This document shows, in pieces, positions 1 through 7,085 of a DNA stretch of 19,288 nt. A program made the translations under genes and the position numbers. The first letter of the stretch is position 1. Each line of letters starts with the position of its first letter. The DNA comes from Streptomyces albidoflavus (GTDB taxonomy: Bacteria; Actinomycetota; Actinomycetes; Streptomycetales; Streptomycetaceae): contig NZ_JOII01000056.1 of assembly GCF_000719955.1 (NCBI RefSeq), forward strand, positions 1 through 19,288, given 5' to 3'. The notes beneath the pieces were generated by a model that saw only the letters and a list, made by a program, of their open reading frames with translations, was not told where the DNA came from and searched no databases.

Positions 1-27
1 ATGCACAACCTCGCCCTCACCGGATAA
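1..27 (+). CDS. Possible 3' tail of a gene that starts outside the window
   Basis: Frame 1 reads MHNLALTG followed by TAA. Its codons (cac aac ctc gcc ctc acc) are typical of Streptomyces coding sequence, whereas the DNA after the stop loses that pattern. This suggests the last codons of a plus-strand gene entering from the left. Eight residues cannot identify the product, and chance remains possible. Confidence 0.3.
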   Translation: MHNLALTG

Positions 28-105
28 ACCGGCGGTCCGCACAACGGCCTCCCCCATACCCGAGGCGACCCGAAGATCATTTGCGGGACAACCCTTAGGC
101 AGCCA

Positions 106-216
106 CTTTGGCGCGAGCCTCGAAGATCATGGCCCCAACGTCGTGCTTTACCGGGCAGGTCCACAGACTGCCCGACGCGCCGGAAGCTTACGGGGCCATG
201 ATCACTCGCGCCAAAG
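106..216. repeat. Long imperfect palindrome with internal hairpin
   Basis: Two blocks on the left, CTTTGGCGCGAG (106-117) and GATCATGGCCCC (125-136), are exactly matched in reverse complement by 192-203 and 205-216. The left arm carries 7 extra bases between the blocks and the right arm 1. Inside the loop a second perfect pair, CGGGCAG (152-158) and CTGCCCG (168-174), forms an apical hairpin. The element begins about 30 bases past the stop of the minus-strand gene ending at 247, so it could act as a terminator or as a structured RNA. It could also be a small mobile element or a protein-binding palindrome. The 10-mer CGAAGATCAT also occurs directly repeated at 71-80 and 121-130. Confidence 0.75.
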
Positions 217-246
217 CAGCTCCAGCCCGAAGCCGCTCCGCCGCCC

Positions 247-1281
247 TTACGGAGAATAGCGCTGGCTTTCGTCTCGCAACCTGCGTATGAAGGCAGATCC
301 CATCGTGCCCCAGTTCCTGTCATTCTCATGAATCACGTGAGGAATATCCTGCAGATCCACACCCCATCGTTCCTCTGCTACCTCAATGGTGCTCACCATT
401 CTTCCAGTTACCATTTCGGGCACCTCGGTTAGCGCTGGGCCGGCAAGGTGCAGAGTTTCTTTTGCATGATTCAACGCGGACGGCGCGTAACGCATATCCA
501 GAAGGTTCATCAAATGCAGCAGCTCCGCCGACATCTCGCCAGACCCAACCTCCCGGCGAAGCACACCGCAAAAATCAAGGAAGACTCGACCTTTCAGGGT
601 GGCGCCCGCCAAAGTAACGCCACCGCCGAATTGCCTAAGAAATCCACACCCTAAGAGCCTAATTAGACGTTCTCGTACCGCTCCCTGAGAGACCTGCAAT
701 TTTTCGGCTAGGTCGCGAATCCTGGAAAATTCCTCAGCGGCTGTCGAAATGACAAACAATAGGGCAAGATGCAGGCCCGCCAAGCCACTAGTCCGAACAA
801 AGAATCTCACGTCTTCGGCAGTCAGATTACCAAAGACGACGTTCATCAGGATGTCTCTACTGACCTGTTCCGTAAGCAGGTCAGCCACGAGATTCCGCTG
901 CGACTCCTCGTCAGCGTCAAAGTCCTCCGGGATCCAGAAAACGCGCAAGCGGTGCGGTCGCGCCAAGTCGCTACCCGACCTAAAATCGTGCAGGGCCTCA
1001 GAGAGAAGCCGACGAGATTTAATTGTATCCCTTGCCACGTACGCGCAGATATCAGCTTCCGCATCTAGCAGCATGGTTCGGACATCTTTATCGACCCCAG
1101 CTGTGTGGTTCCAGAGAGTTTGTCCCACGAGAGGCCGCGACCAGTCACGTCGAAGTTCGCATGCGAAGTCGAATTTTCGCCGCTCAGCCTCGACATACGC
1201 GTACAGGTTGGTGCGCGACAGTCGTCCCAGAATCTCTGTTGCGCACTGAGATAAGAATTGGTGCTCTGCTGATTCCGTCAC
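247..1281 (-). CDS. Unrecognised protein with a winged-helix-like segment
   Basis: I do not recognise this 344-residue protein. It looks soluble, with no signal peptide or clear membrane segment. Residues about 186-232 (from SRIRDLAEKLQVSQGAVRE onward) resemble a helix-turn-helix with a following wing, so DNA binding is plausible. Residues 30-100 are charged and contain alternating strand-like stretches (around VGQTLWNHT and ADICAYVARDT) that might be a nuclease-like or sensor fold, but I see no complete catalytic motif. The assumed start is a GTG at 1281 with only a weak upstream purine stretch, so the N-terminus is uncertain. Codon use is less GC-biased than in genes right of 4500, which points to recent acquisition. 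It lies 281 bp downstream of the OLD-type nuclease in the same direction, with a terminator-like hairpin between, so the two are probably separate transcripts within one cargo region. Confidence 0.7.
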   Translation of the reverse strand: MTESAEHQFLSQCATEILGRLSRTNLYAYVEAERRKFDFACELRRDWSRPLVGQTLWNHTAGVDKDVRTMLLDAEADICAYVARDTIKSRRLLSEALHDFRSGSDLARPHRLRVFWIPEDFDADEESQRNLVADLLTEQVSRDILMNVVFGNLTAEDVRFFVRTSGLAGLHLALLFVISTAAEEFSRIRDLAEKLQVSQGAVRERLIRLLGCGFLRQFGGGVTLAGATLKGRVFLDFCGVLRREVGSGEMSAELLHLMNLLDMRYAPSALNHAKETLHLAGPALTEVPEMVTGRMVSTIEVAEERWGVDLQDIPHVIHENDRNWGTMGSAFIRRLRDESQRYSP

Positions 1282-1521
1282 CCCAGCATGGTAGCTAAGA
1301 CCACCCCGCTATGGGAGACAAACGGGGCAACTACCGTGGGGCGTCCGAGCTGCCCTGGGCCGTTCAAGGTCGTCCGACATCGACCGACAACGGCACAAGC
1401 CCACTGCATCTGAGCTGGTCAGCGCCGCGCCCTTCTTCAGTCACGCCGGTCAGCCAGGAAGCCGATCAGTAGATCGACCATTGCCGCAGTAGCTAGCGAT
1501 GAAATGTCCCATCGAAACTCT

Positions 1522-1553
1522 GCCGGCCTCTTTTCCACAGGCTCAAGGCCGGC
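1522..1553 (-). terminator. Terminator-like hairpin after the OLD-type nuclease gene
   Basis: Arms GCCGGCC (1522-1528) and GGCCGGC (1547-1553) pair perfectly around an 18-base loop, starting 10 bases past the stop of the minus-strand gene. There is no long T tract, which is common for actinomycete terminators. The rest of the 281-bp gap (1282-1562) shows no gene. Confidence 0.45.
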
Positions 1554-1562
1554 CGGGACCGA

Positions 1563-3437
1563 TTAGATATCGATCATCCGCTTCATAGTCGTAAACCATC
1601 CGACTACCTCTTCGAGAACACCCAGCTGAGTCAGGCTCTTTTCAGTGATCCTGTCGGCATTCGAACAGAGGCGCGACTTAACGTTCTTAGGTTTGAGTGG
1701 CTTGTGCCCGACTAGCCCCTTCAGAGCGTCGGAGACCTCCTTAGACATGTCACTCAGAGCTTGAGAACGGGGGACAAAGGTAATCCCTGGGAAGATTTCT
1801 TCGATGACATCGGGGGAAAAATAGTTTTCGATCTCTCTGAAAGTCGTGTGCGTAGCCTTTGCTCCGACCCTGGAGTTCAACTCGTTGAGCTGCCGAGTAT
1901 GTGCGACGAACTCTGGGTCGTCCGGGTTGTTGTCTCTATCAAAGAGATAGAACTCGGGAATCGCCAAATTCTTCCATTGGCTGACCCAGTGACCGAGGTT
2001 ATCTCCACCCAAGGGAATGAAGACAACCTCTCCAGACTGAGCCAATTTCGCCAATTCGAAATCGATCAAGCCGGATTTGCTCAAAGATTCATGCACGCCA
2101 AGCAGGAAATCAATGTCCGTGGCGCCCTCGACACCGATGAAGAGTTTCACATCATGGTCGGGTAGAACCCCTAGGTCTTGCGCAAGCCTCTCAACCCCAA
2201 ACGGGTCAGGGCCGTCGATATAAGTCCTGTCTTCCTCTTTCACAACGCGGCGCAGAGACTGAATAGGGATTAGTCGGGCGAGTGAGGGCGAGTGAGTCGT
2301 GATCATGACTTGCGAATCGTCCAATTCGCTAAGCAGCAACAGGTTCATTAGAAGCTTCCGCTGCATGCTCGGATGCAGCGCCGTTTCTGGCTCCTCGATC
2401 GCATAAATCATGGTGCGTCGCTGCGATTCGTCTGTCGCCGCTTCAACCTGAGCTCTGAAGAAGTTCATGAGCAACAAGCGTCGGGATCCGCTTCCCCACT
2501 TGTTGACAGGAACGGTGTCCTCATCCGTAAGACTTACCTTGAAGACTGATTCCCATTTCGGGTTGGTCGAGCGCGGCGCAAGTGAAGAGGCCATTTCGGG
2601 GTTGATGGTCGCCATGCCCCGGACAGTCTCGTCCAGGATCGGTTGAACTGCTTGGTGAATTTCTGCGGCAATCGCGTCTAGAGCCTCACGGCGCTGCTGC
2701 ACGGCACGAGTGATGGCCGTTTTGATAGGGTCTTGGGCCTCACTATCCTGATCTGTGCTTGCCCTATCCGCACGGAATAGCGAGAAGCTAGGAAGCTCCT
2801 TACGCAGTGACTCCCAAATCCTTTTTCCATCCTCCTGCCTTGCCAGCGGAATGTACCTCTCGCTGATGTCCAGATTTTCGGCGTTTCTCCAAAGTGCTCG
2901 CCGCAGCTCAACATTGCTGGACTTATTAACGCCCGAGAGGTCAGCATCAAGCTCCCCAGCCCTTTTTTTGAGCTCCGTGTTCTTTAGTGAGATCAAATCG
3001 TCGCAGCCTTTTACTGACGGATGAGCGCACAGCGCTGCAACACCAGAAAGCTTCGGGGTGGCCAGGGCGCAGTTGTAAGTCTTTCGGATTACAAGTAATC
3101 CATCACGTGAGAGCAAGTATTCGTCTTTGAGGTTAGTGACGGCTTGAGTATCGAGAACGAGTTGGGCAGGGAACCCATCGAAGGTGCACTCGATCTCTAC
3201 TTCGCTATCATGCGACCCCCTACACAAATCATCCTTGTCTGGAGCCCTTTCCGAGAAAAAGATTTCCAAGGCTTCAAGCAGCGTGGACTTACCTGAGTTA
3301 TTCATCCCCGCCAACGCCGTGAACTTGGCGATCGGAACCGACACCTTTTCGTTGATGCCGCGAAAGTTCCGGAGGGAAACTGCAATCAGCCGCATTGCAA
3401 TCACGCGCTTTCGATCGTGCCACACTCTTTGGGTCAT
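1563..3437 (-). CDS. OLD-family AAA ATPase with C-terminal TOPRIM nuclease domain
   Basis: A 624-residue protein joining an SMC/RecF-like ATPase to a TOPRIM domain, the layout of the overcoming-lysogenization-defect (OLD) nucleases. The ATPase shows LRNFRGI near residue 22, Walker A GMNNSGKST (44-52), a signature-like GSGSRRLL (315-322), Walker B with the EEPETALHP stretch (348-356) and the H-loop THSPS (H382). The TOPRIM part has the acidic residue in GVEGATDIDF (E437), the FDRD pair (D500, D502) and REIENYF (535-540). Such proteins are DNA nucleases, many with anti-phage roles. No UvrD-like helicase (Gabija) or reverse transcriptase (retron) is adjacent, so a stand-alone class 1 OLD is the simplest reading. 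A second in-frame ATG at 3395 (MRLIAVSLRNF) matches where the family usually begins and may be the true start. A/T-ending codons such as aaa, cct, gtt and cta are common, unlike neighbouring chromosomal genes. Confidence 0.88.
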   Translation of the reverse strand: MTQRVWHDRKRVIAMRLIAVSLRNFRGINEKVSVPIAKFTALAGMNNSGKSTLLEALEIFFSERAPDKDDLCRGSHDSEVEIECTFDGFPAQLVLDTQAVTNLKDEYLLSRDGLLVIRKTYNCALATPKLSGVAALCAHPSVKGCDDLISLKNTELKKRAGELDADLSGVNKSSNVELRRALWRNAENLDISERYIPLARQEDGKRIWESLRKELPSFSLFRADRASTDQDSEAQDPIKTAITRAVQQRREALDAIAAEIHQAVQPILDETVRGMATINPEMASSLAPRSTNPKWESVFKVSLTDEDTVPVNKWGSGSRRLLLMNFFRAQVEAATDESQRRTMIYAIEEPETALHPSMQRKLLMNLLLLSELDDSQVMITTHSPSLARLIPIQSLRRVVKEEDRTYIDGPDPFGVERLAQDLGVLPDHDVKLFIGVEGATDIDFLLGVHESLSKSGLIDFELAKLAQSGEVVFIPLGGDNLGHWVSQWKNLAIPEFYLFDRDNNPDDPEFVAHTRQLNELNSRVGAKATHTTFREIENYFSPDVIEEIFPGITFVPRSQALSDMSKEVSDALKGLVGHKPLKPKNVKSRLCSNADRITEKSLTQLGVLEEVVGWFTTMKRMIDI

Positions 3438-3540
3438 CGGAGTGACTTGAGATTCTCCAAGAGGCTAAAGGTGCACTGCAACCACTTTGAGAAAGTGGAG
3501 GGTTTTGTAGCTGAATGACCGAAAAGTTCACTTCTGTGGA

Positions 3541-3575
3541 GGGGGCCTGGTCGGCGACCAGTGGACCAGGCCTCC
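3541..3575. other. GC-rich hairpin between the OLD-type and GIY-YIG genes
   Basis: GGCCTGGTC (3544-3552) and GACCAGGCC (3564-3572) are perfect inverted arms, extended outward by three further pairs including one G-T, giving a 12-bp stem and an 11-base loop. A competing smaller hairpin GGTC-GGC-GACC lies at 3549-3559. It sits in the 275-bp gap between two divergent genes, where an operator or a transcription barrier is as likely as a terminator. I see no open reading frame in this gap. Confidence 0.5.
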
Positions 3576-3712
3576 GACTCCGTCGCAGTCGCCCCCTGCT
3601 GGATTCGTCTTAGCTCCCCAAGCCGATGTTAAGCAGCTACGCAGGCCAGGGACGCTCTGTCAGCGTCGACCAGTAGCCTGCGACGATCAGCCGTGGCACG
3701 CCTGGAGGCTTC

Positions 3713-4258
3713 GTGGAAGCTACCGCTCTCGTCAGTCCCGATCGGTTGTGGTCAGCACAGGAGGTCTTGACGCGTCCGAGCCCTGTCCCGAGTGCAGCAG
3801 GAGTCTATGGATGGCACTTCAAGCAGCCACCTCACCCCGATCTGAACGCCGGGCGCCTGCTCTACGTCGGGATAGCCCCGCGGTACATGGCGAACCGGAC
3901 CAGCACCCAGAACCTGCGCAAGCGGGTGCGCTACCACTACCGGGGCAACGCGGCCGGCTCGACCCTGCGGCTCACCCTCGGGTGCCTGCTCGGACTCGAG
4001 CTGCGCCGCGTAGGCAGCGGCAAGCGGATGACCTTCGGCAAGGCTGACGAAGCCGCCCTGAGCCAGTGGAAGGCGGACAACGCGCGGGTGTGCTGGATCG
4101 AGCAGAGCGAACCGTGGGCCCTGGAGTCACGGCTCACCTCCGAGCTTGACCTCCCGCTGAACCTCGACCAGAACCGTCACAATGCGTTCCACGGTCGGCT
4201 GAAGGAGCTACGGGCCCAAGCGTGCCAGTGGGCCCGAGAGTTGCCCATCAGCTCGTAG
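3713..4258 (+). CDS. GIY-YIG nuclease-like protein
   Basis: A 181-residue protein with GIY-YIG hallmarks. The first motif is GVYGW (30-34) and the second LLYVGIAP (49-56). They are followed by an arginine-rich helix (LRKRVRYHY, 68-76) that should carry the catalytic Arg, and by a Glu in ALESRL (E138) that could bind the metal. Asparagines N150 and N154 precede a C-terminal helix (NAFHGRLKELRA). The family cuts DNA in repair, restriction or homing. This short stand-alone form carries no obvious DNA-binding module, and its target cannot be read from sequence. The GTG start is preceded by GGAGG at 3704-3708. GC content is higher than in the two genes to its left, so it may have a separate origin. 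It ends about 20 bp before the phased repeats that I interpret as part of an integration junction, and it may belong to the same defence cargo as the OLD-type gene. Confidence 0.8.
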   Translation: MEATALVSPDRLWSAQEVLTRPSPVPSAAGVYGWHFKQPPHPDLNAGRLLYVGIAPRYMANRTSTQNLRKRVRYHYRGNAAGSTLRLTLGCLLGLELRRVGSGKRMTFGKADEAALSQWKADNARVCWIEQSEPWALESRLTSELDLPLNLDQNRHNAFHGRLKELRAQACQWARELPISS

Positions 4259-4277
4259 GCCGGCGGGATGGTTCGAC

Positions 4278-4350
4278 GGGCCGTTTTCTGGGCCGTCTCT
4301 GGGCCGTCCGAGGCCGCTCGACGGTGGCCGACGACGACCAATGACGACCA
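4278..4350. repeat. Phased short direct repeats, possible recombinase arm sites
   Basis: GGGCCGT recurs at 4278, 4290 and 4301. The last two copies are part of an exact 11-bp tandem TCTGGGCCGTC (4287-4297 and 4298-4308). ACGACCA then recurs at 4334 and 4344. Spacings of 10-12 bp place the copies on one face of the helix, as expected for arm-type sites of a tyrosine recombinase or for cooperative binding of another protein. No gene covers this stretch. Confidence 0.5.
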
Positions 4351-4386
4351 CTCAGCCGCTCATGAATACCGCTCTGACCATCGAAA

Positions 4387-4434
4387 ACCCAGCTCACCAA
4401 GATCCCCGGCAAGACCCAGGGCAAGAAGAAGTAA
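4387..4434 (+). pseudogene. Displaced 3' end of a host gene (LTKIPGKTQGKKK stop)
   Basis: A reading frame ending at TAA 4432-4434 encodes TQLTKIPGKTQGKKK. Every codon from 4387 ends in G or C, which is the Streptomyces coding signature, while codons just upstream (tga cca tcg aaa) do not continue a gene. A strong terminator follows 15 bases later, as expected after a real gene. The simplest reading is a gene 3' end separated from its body by integration of the DNA to its left. The host gene is not identifiable from 15 residues. An overlapping 35-codon frame starting ATG at 4362 is the alternative. Confidence 0.45.
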
Positions 4435-4449
4435 GCAGCTTTCTGTCGT

Positions 4450-4486
4450 AGGCCCTCCGTCCCCGGAACTCAGGGGCGGAGGGCCT
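4450..4486. terminator. Strong bidirectional terminator hairpin
   Basis: AGGCCCTCCG (4450-4459) pairs with CGGAGGGCCT (4477-4486), and CCCC (4461-4464) pairs with GGGG (4473-4476). This gives a 14-bp stem with a single bulged T and an 8-base loop. It lies just past the stop of the minus-strand M23 gene (4500) and just past the plus-strand gene tail ending at 4434, so it can serve both. Confidence 0.8.
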
Positions 4487-4499
4487 CGCCGTTGCCCCC

Positions 4500-5672
4500 T
4501 CACCCACCCCCGCCCAACCAAGGCATCGGATCCGTGTAATGCCCCTCCACCATCACCTCGAAGTGCAGGTGGGGCCCGGTCGACAGGCCCGTTGAGCCGA
4601 CCCAGCCCAGGGTTGTGCCGGGGATCACCGTGCTGCCCTGGGTGGTGTTGAGGGCGGAGAGGTGGCTGTAGGTGGTTTGGAGGCGTTTGCCGTTGGCTTT
4701 GCCGTGGTCGATGACGACGCGGTTGCCGTAGGCCTGGGTGAGGCCGGCGAAGGTGACCGTTCCGGGGCCGGCGGCGGTGACCGGGGTGCCCTGGGGGGCC
4801 GGGAAGTCGACGCCGGTGTGGAGTTTGGTGACGCCGGAGAGGGGGTGCTGGCGGGTGCCGAAGGCGGAGCTGAGGGTGGTGGAGAGGACGGGGCGGTGCA
4901 GGTAGCCGTCGCGGGGTGGGGCTCCGGCGTCCGGGAGCGGGGAGGGGACGGTGTCGAACTGGGCGTACTGGCGGGCCAGTTGTTTGATCTTGCGGACGTA
5001 CGGGAGGGCCGGCTCCGGGACGCGGCCCGCCTTGGTCACGGCGGCCTCGTCCTGGTCGTAGGCGGCGAGGGTCAGGTCCAGGAGGTCGCCGTTGACCGTG
5101 CCCCTGGTGCGCGACTCCGTCATGCGTTCGGCGAGGGCGCAGTCCCAGCGGCCGAGGGCCACGAGGGCGTCGGCGGGGTCCTTCGGTGAGGAGGTGCCGT
5201 TGCCGTTGGCGTCCTCGCCCCACTTGCGCCACTGGGCCGGGGTGAACCCGGCGAGGCCGGAGGGGCCCGAGAGTGCCGCCCCGTCGTTGCTCCAGCCCGA
5301 TCGGAGGTCGATCTGCGCGGCGAGTACCGAGGGGCGGAGGGTGTCGCACTGGTCCGCCGCCTTCCTCAGCCAGGGGAGGAGGGAGGGGTCGACCCGGTCC
5401 GTCACGGCCTGGGGAGCAGGTGCCGCGTCCCCGTCGTCCCCGCCGAGCAGGCCGGAGAGGCGGTCCGTGGCCACCAGGAAGACCGCGGCGGCCAGCAGCA
5501 CGGTGAGCGTCGGCAGGACCAGCAGGAGGAACGGGCCCGGGCCGCGCCGCTTGCGCCGCGCCGGGTCCGGGCGGGTCTCGTGCTCCTTCCGCTCCTCGCG
5601 CTCCTCGTGCTCCTCGGGGGCGGGCGGCTCCCCGTCCGGGGTCCGCTCGGTGTCGCGTACGGGTGTCTGCAC
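4500..5672 (-). CDS. Membrane-anchored transglycosylase-like / M23 peptidase fusion
   Basis: A 390-residue cell-wall protein. A charged Glu/Arg-rich cytoplasmic tail (1-45) is followed by one membrane segment (about 47-69). Next comes a lytic-transglycosylase-like domain (about 95-240, AAQIDLRSGW and FTPAQW) and a C-terminal LytM/M23 domain (about 258-385). The M23 zinc and catalytic residues are present: HTGVD (H285, D289), TYSHLS (H337) and HLHFEV (H368, H370). It should therefore cut peptidoglycan cross-links outside the membrane. The transglycosylase catalytic Glu, normally just before the Ser of ESGW, appears as Arg124, so that domain may only bind glycan. The GTG start at 5672 lacks a strong ribosome site. 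The gene lies 47 bp downstream of another M23-like gene in the same direction, a likely operon. Confidence 0.88.
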   Translation of the reverse strand: MQTPVRDTERTPDGEPPAPEEHEEREERKEHETRPDPARRKRRGPGPFLLLVLPTLTVLLAAAVFLVATDRLSGLLGGDDGDAAPAPQAVTDRVDPSLLPWLRKAADQCDTLRPSVLAAQIDLRSGWSNDGAALSGPSGLAGFTPAQWRKWGEDANGNGTSSPKDPADALVALGRWDCALAERMTESRTRGTVNGDLLDLTLAAYDQDEAAVTKAGRVPEPALPYVRKIKQLARQYAQFDTVPSPLPDAGAPPRDGYLHRPVLSTTLSSAFGTRQHPLSGVTKLHTGVDFPAPQGTPVTAAGPGTVTFAGLTQAYGNRVVIDHGKANGKRLQTTYSHLSALNTTQGSTVIPGTTLGWVGSTGLSTGPHLHFEVMVEGHYTDPMPWLGGGG

Positions 5673-5719
5673 GGGCCGAGCCTACGGCGCGTGCCCGTGC
5701 GGACACCCGGCGAGGTGAG

Positions 5720-6415
5720 CTAACAGGACTGCTGAGGGCCGGAGTTGGTGGTACCGACATGGCCGACCTGGGTCTCGTCGGTGAGGGCGGCGCCCGCTCC
5801 CCTGGCCACGTAGCAGGAGTACTTGGTCTTGTTGATCACTTCGAGGTGGATGTGGGCGCCGGTGTCGCCGTTCACCTGGTAGCAGGAGGAGTAGCGGAAG
5901 CGGCCGGTCTGGCCCAGCCGGGTCCACGGGCCCACGGTGGCGCCGACCGCGATCGCGTCGGGCTTCTGGTCGACGTGCATGACGTCGGCGCGGCCGACCA
6001 CGGCGCCCGTCGCGGAGTCGCTCGCCTCAAGGCCGATGCGCCAGCCGCCGTCCGCGAGGTTTCCTGTGGCGCAGCCGGGGGTGACGGTCACCACCTTCAC
6101 CGTCACGGCGTTCCCGGCCGAGGTCTTGCTGCCGAACGGGGAGACGACCGTGGCGCCCGGGTTCTGGTAGATGTCCACCGACCAGTCGTTGAGGTAGCCC
6201 CAGTTGGAGAAGACGCGGTGGTGGGAGGAGGGCGGGGTCTGGCCGAAGCGGTCCCACAGGGACGGTCCCTGGATGGGTGGGTAGACGGCGACCGTCGCCG
6301 CGGCCTGTACCCGGGCGGGCTGCTCCTCGGCCTGGGCGGCCGGGGCCGACAGCAGGGCGGTGGCGGCGGTCAGCGCGGCGGCGAGCGCGAGGCGGGTGAT
6401 GCTGCGGGGGGACAT
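5720..6415 (-). CDS. Secreted M23-like protein, probably with an altered active site
   Basis: A 231-residue exported protein. A Sec signal peptide (1-29, cleavage likely after AQA) is followed by a beta-rich domain resembling lysostaphin-type M23 peptidases, including the HxH motif in GAHIHLEV (H188, H190) and Cys residues that could form disulphides outside the cell. The first zinc motif HxxxD is not intact: the aligned segment reads NDWSVDIY, with D77 where His is expected and D81 kept. It may be a non-catalytic peptidoglycan binder or a subfamily with different metal binding. The ATG at 6415 is chosen because AGGAG lies 4 bases upstream and the signal peptide begins there; the frame stays open further upstream but encodes no sensible domain. 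It is likely the first gene of a two-gene unit with the membrane M23 protein. Confidence 0.78.
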   Translation of the reverse strand: MSPRSITRLALAAALTAATALLSAPAAQAEEQPARVQAAATVAVYPPIQGPSLWDRFGQTPPSSHHRVFSNWGYLNDWSVDIYQNPGATVVSPFGSKTSAGNAVTVKVVTVTPGCATGNLADGGWRIGLEASDSATGAVVGRADVMHVDQKPDAIAVGATVGPWTRLGQTGRFRYSSCYQVNGDTGAHIHLEVINKTKYSCYVARGAGAALTDETQVGHVGTTNSGPQQSC

Positions 6416-6482
6416 GGCACTCCTGGGAGGTGTGGGGGAGGAGCGAGGCCGTCCAGCCAACCACCGCCCGGTCCCCCGATCC

Positions 6483-6512
6483 AGGGCCCCCGGGGCCCTT
6501 GCCCGGTACCGG
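6483..6512. promoter_or_regulatory. Adjacent perfect palindromes in a divergent promoter region
   Basis: AGGGCCCC-C-GGGGCCCT (6483-6499) is a perfect 8-bp palindrome, followed at once by CCGGTACCGG (6503-6512). They lie between the divergent M23-like gene (start 6415) and SRPBCC gene (start 6624). They could be operators or hairpins. GC-rich DNA produces some such sites by chance. Confidence 0.3.
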
Positions 6513-6623
6513 ACGGGCCTAAGGGGAGGGGGAGTTGAGGCGATCGGCGCCGGGCCGACGTGGGCCGCCGGATCCCGGGTACACGGTCCGGACCTGTTGA
6601 TCCCCTCACCCCGGGAGTGACCC

Positions 6624-7058
6624 ATGGCGTCCTCACTGCTCGAAGCCGTCGACATCAAGGCTCCGGTGGCGATCAGCTGGCGGCTCTGGGCGAACGTGGA
6701 GCGCTGGCCCACCTTCCTCAGCCACGTCAAGCACGTCCAGCCGGTCGACGACTCCACCTTCGTCTGGCAGCTCTCCCTGCCCGGCGCCGACAAGGAGTTC
6801 GTCGCCGAACTCACCGAGGTCGTCCCCGAGGACCGGATCGCCTGGCGCACCACCGAGGGCGTCCACCACGCCGGAGTCGTCACCTTCCACCGCCTGAACG
6901 CCATGGAGAGCCGCGTCACCCTCCAGATCGAGTACGAGCCCGAGGGCTTCCTCGAACACCTCGGCGCCCTCACCAACCTCGACGCCACCCTCGCCAACTA
7001 CGACCTGGGCGAGTTCCAGCGCCTCGCCGAGCAGGAGGCGGCGGAGGGGCTGATCTGA
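6624..7058 (+). CDS. SRPBCC (START/Bet v1-like) family protein
   Basis: A 144-residue soluble protein with the SRPBCC layout: an N-terminal strand (LLEAVDIKAPVAISWRLW), the W-x-x-F region after VERWPTFLSHV, antiparallel strands through residues 40-110 (VWQLSLPGADKEF, IAWRTTEG, VTLQIEYEPEGF) and a C-terminal helix (YDLGEFQRLAEQEA). The fold encloses a hydrophobic pocket for lipids or polyketide-like ligands. Members include polyketide cyclases, lipid carriers and coenzyme-Q-binding proteins. The ligand cannot be told here, and no biosynthetic gene is next to it. GGGAG sits just upstream of the ATG. It is divergent from the M23-like gene and convergent with the MFS gene ending at 7086. Confidence 0.82.
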   Translation: MASSLLEAVDIKAPVAISWRLWANVERWPTFLSHVKHVQPVDDSTFVWQLSLPGADKEFVAELTEVVPEDRIAWRTTEGVHHAGVVTFHRLNAMESRVTLQIEYEPEGFLEHLGALTNLDATLANYDLGEFQRLAEQEAAEGLI

Positions 7059-7085
7059 GAGGCGTCCCCGCCCGCGCGGCCAGGG

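Noticed and set aside
106..216. Retron non-coding RNA or tRNA-derived attachment site
   Set aside because: There is no reverse transcriptase nearby and no tRNA cloverleaf or CCA end; the palindrome has only simple arms and one apical stem.
1563..3437. Gabija (GajA) or retron-Eco8-type identity for the OLD-type nuclease
   Set aside because: No UvrD-like helicase partner and no reverse transcriptase lie in the window, and the gene on the other side is a GIY-YIG protein.
4268..4651. Plus-strand open frame of 127 codons across the junction and terminator
   Set aside because: It runs through the phased repeats, the terminator hairpin and the antisense of the M23 gene, with no recognisable domain.
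6416..6997. N-terminal extension of the secreted M23-like protein
   Set aside because: The open frame continues upstream, but the ATG at 6415 has a good ribosome site and starts a signal peptide; the extension overlaps the divergent SRPBCC gene.
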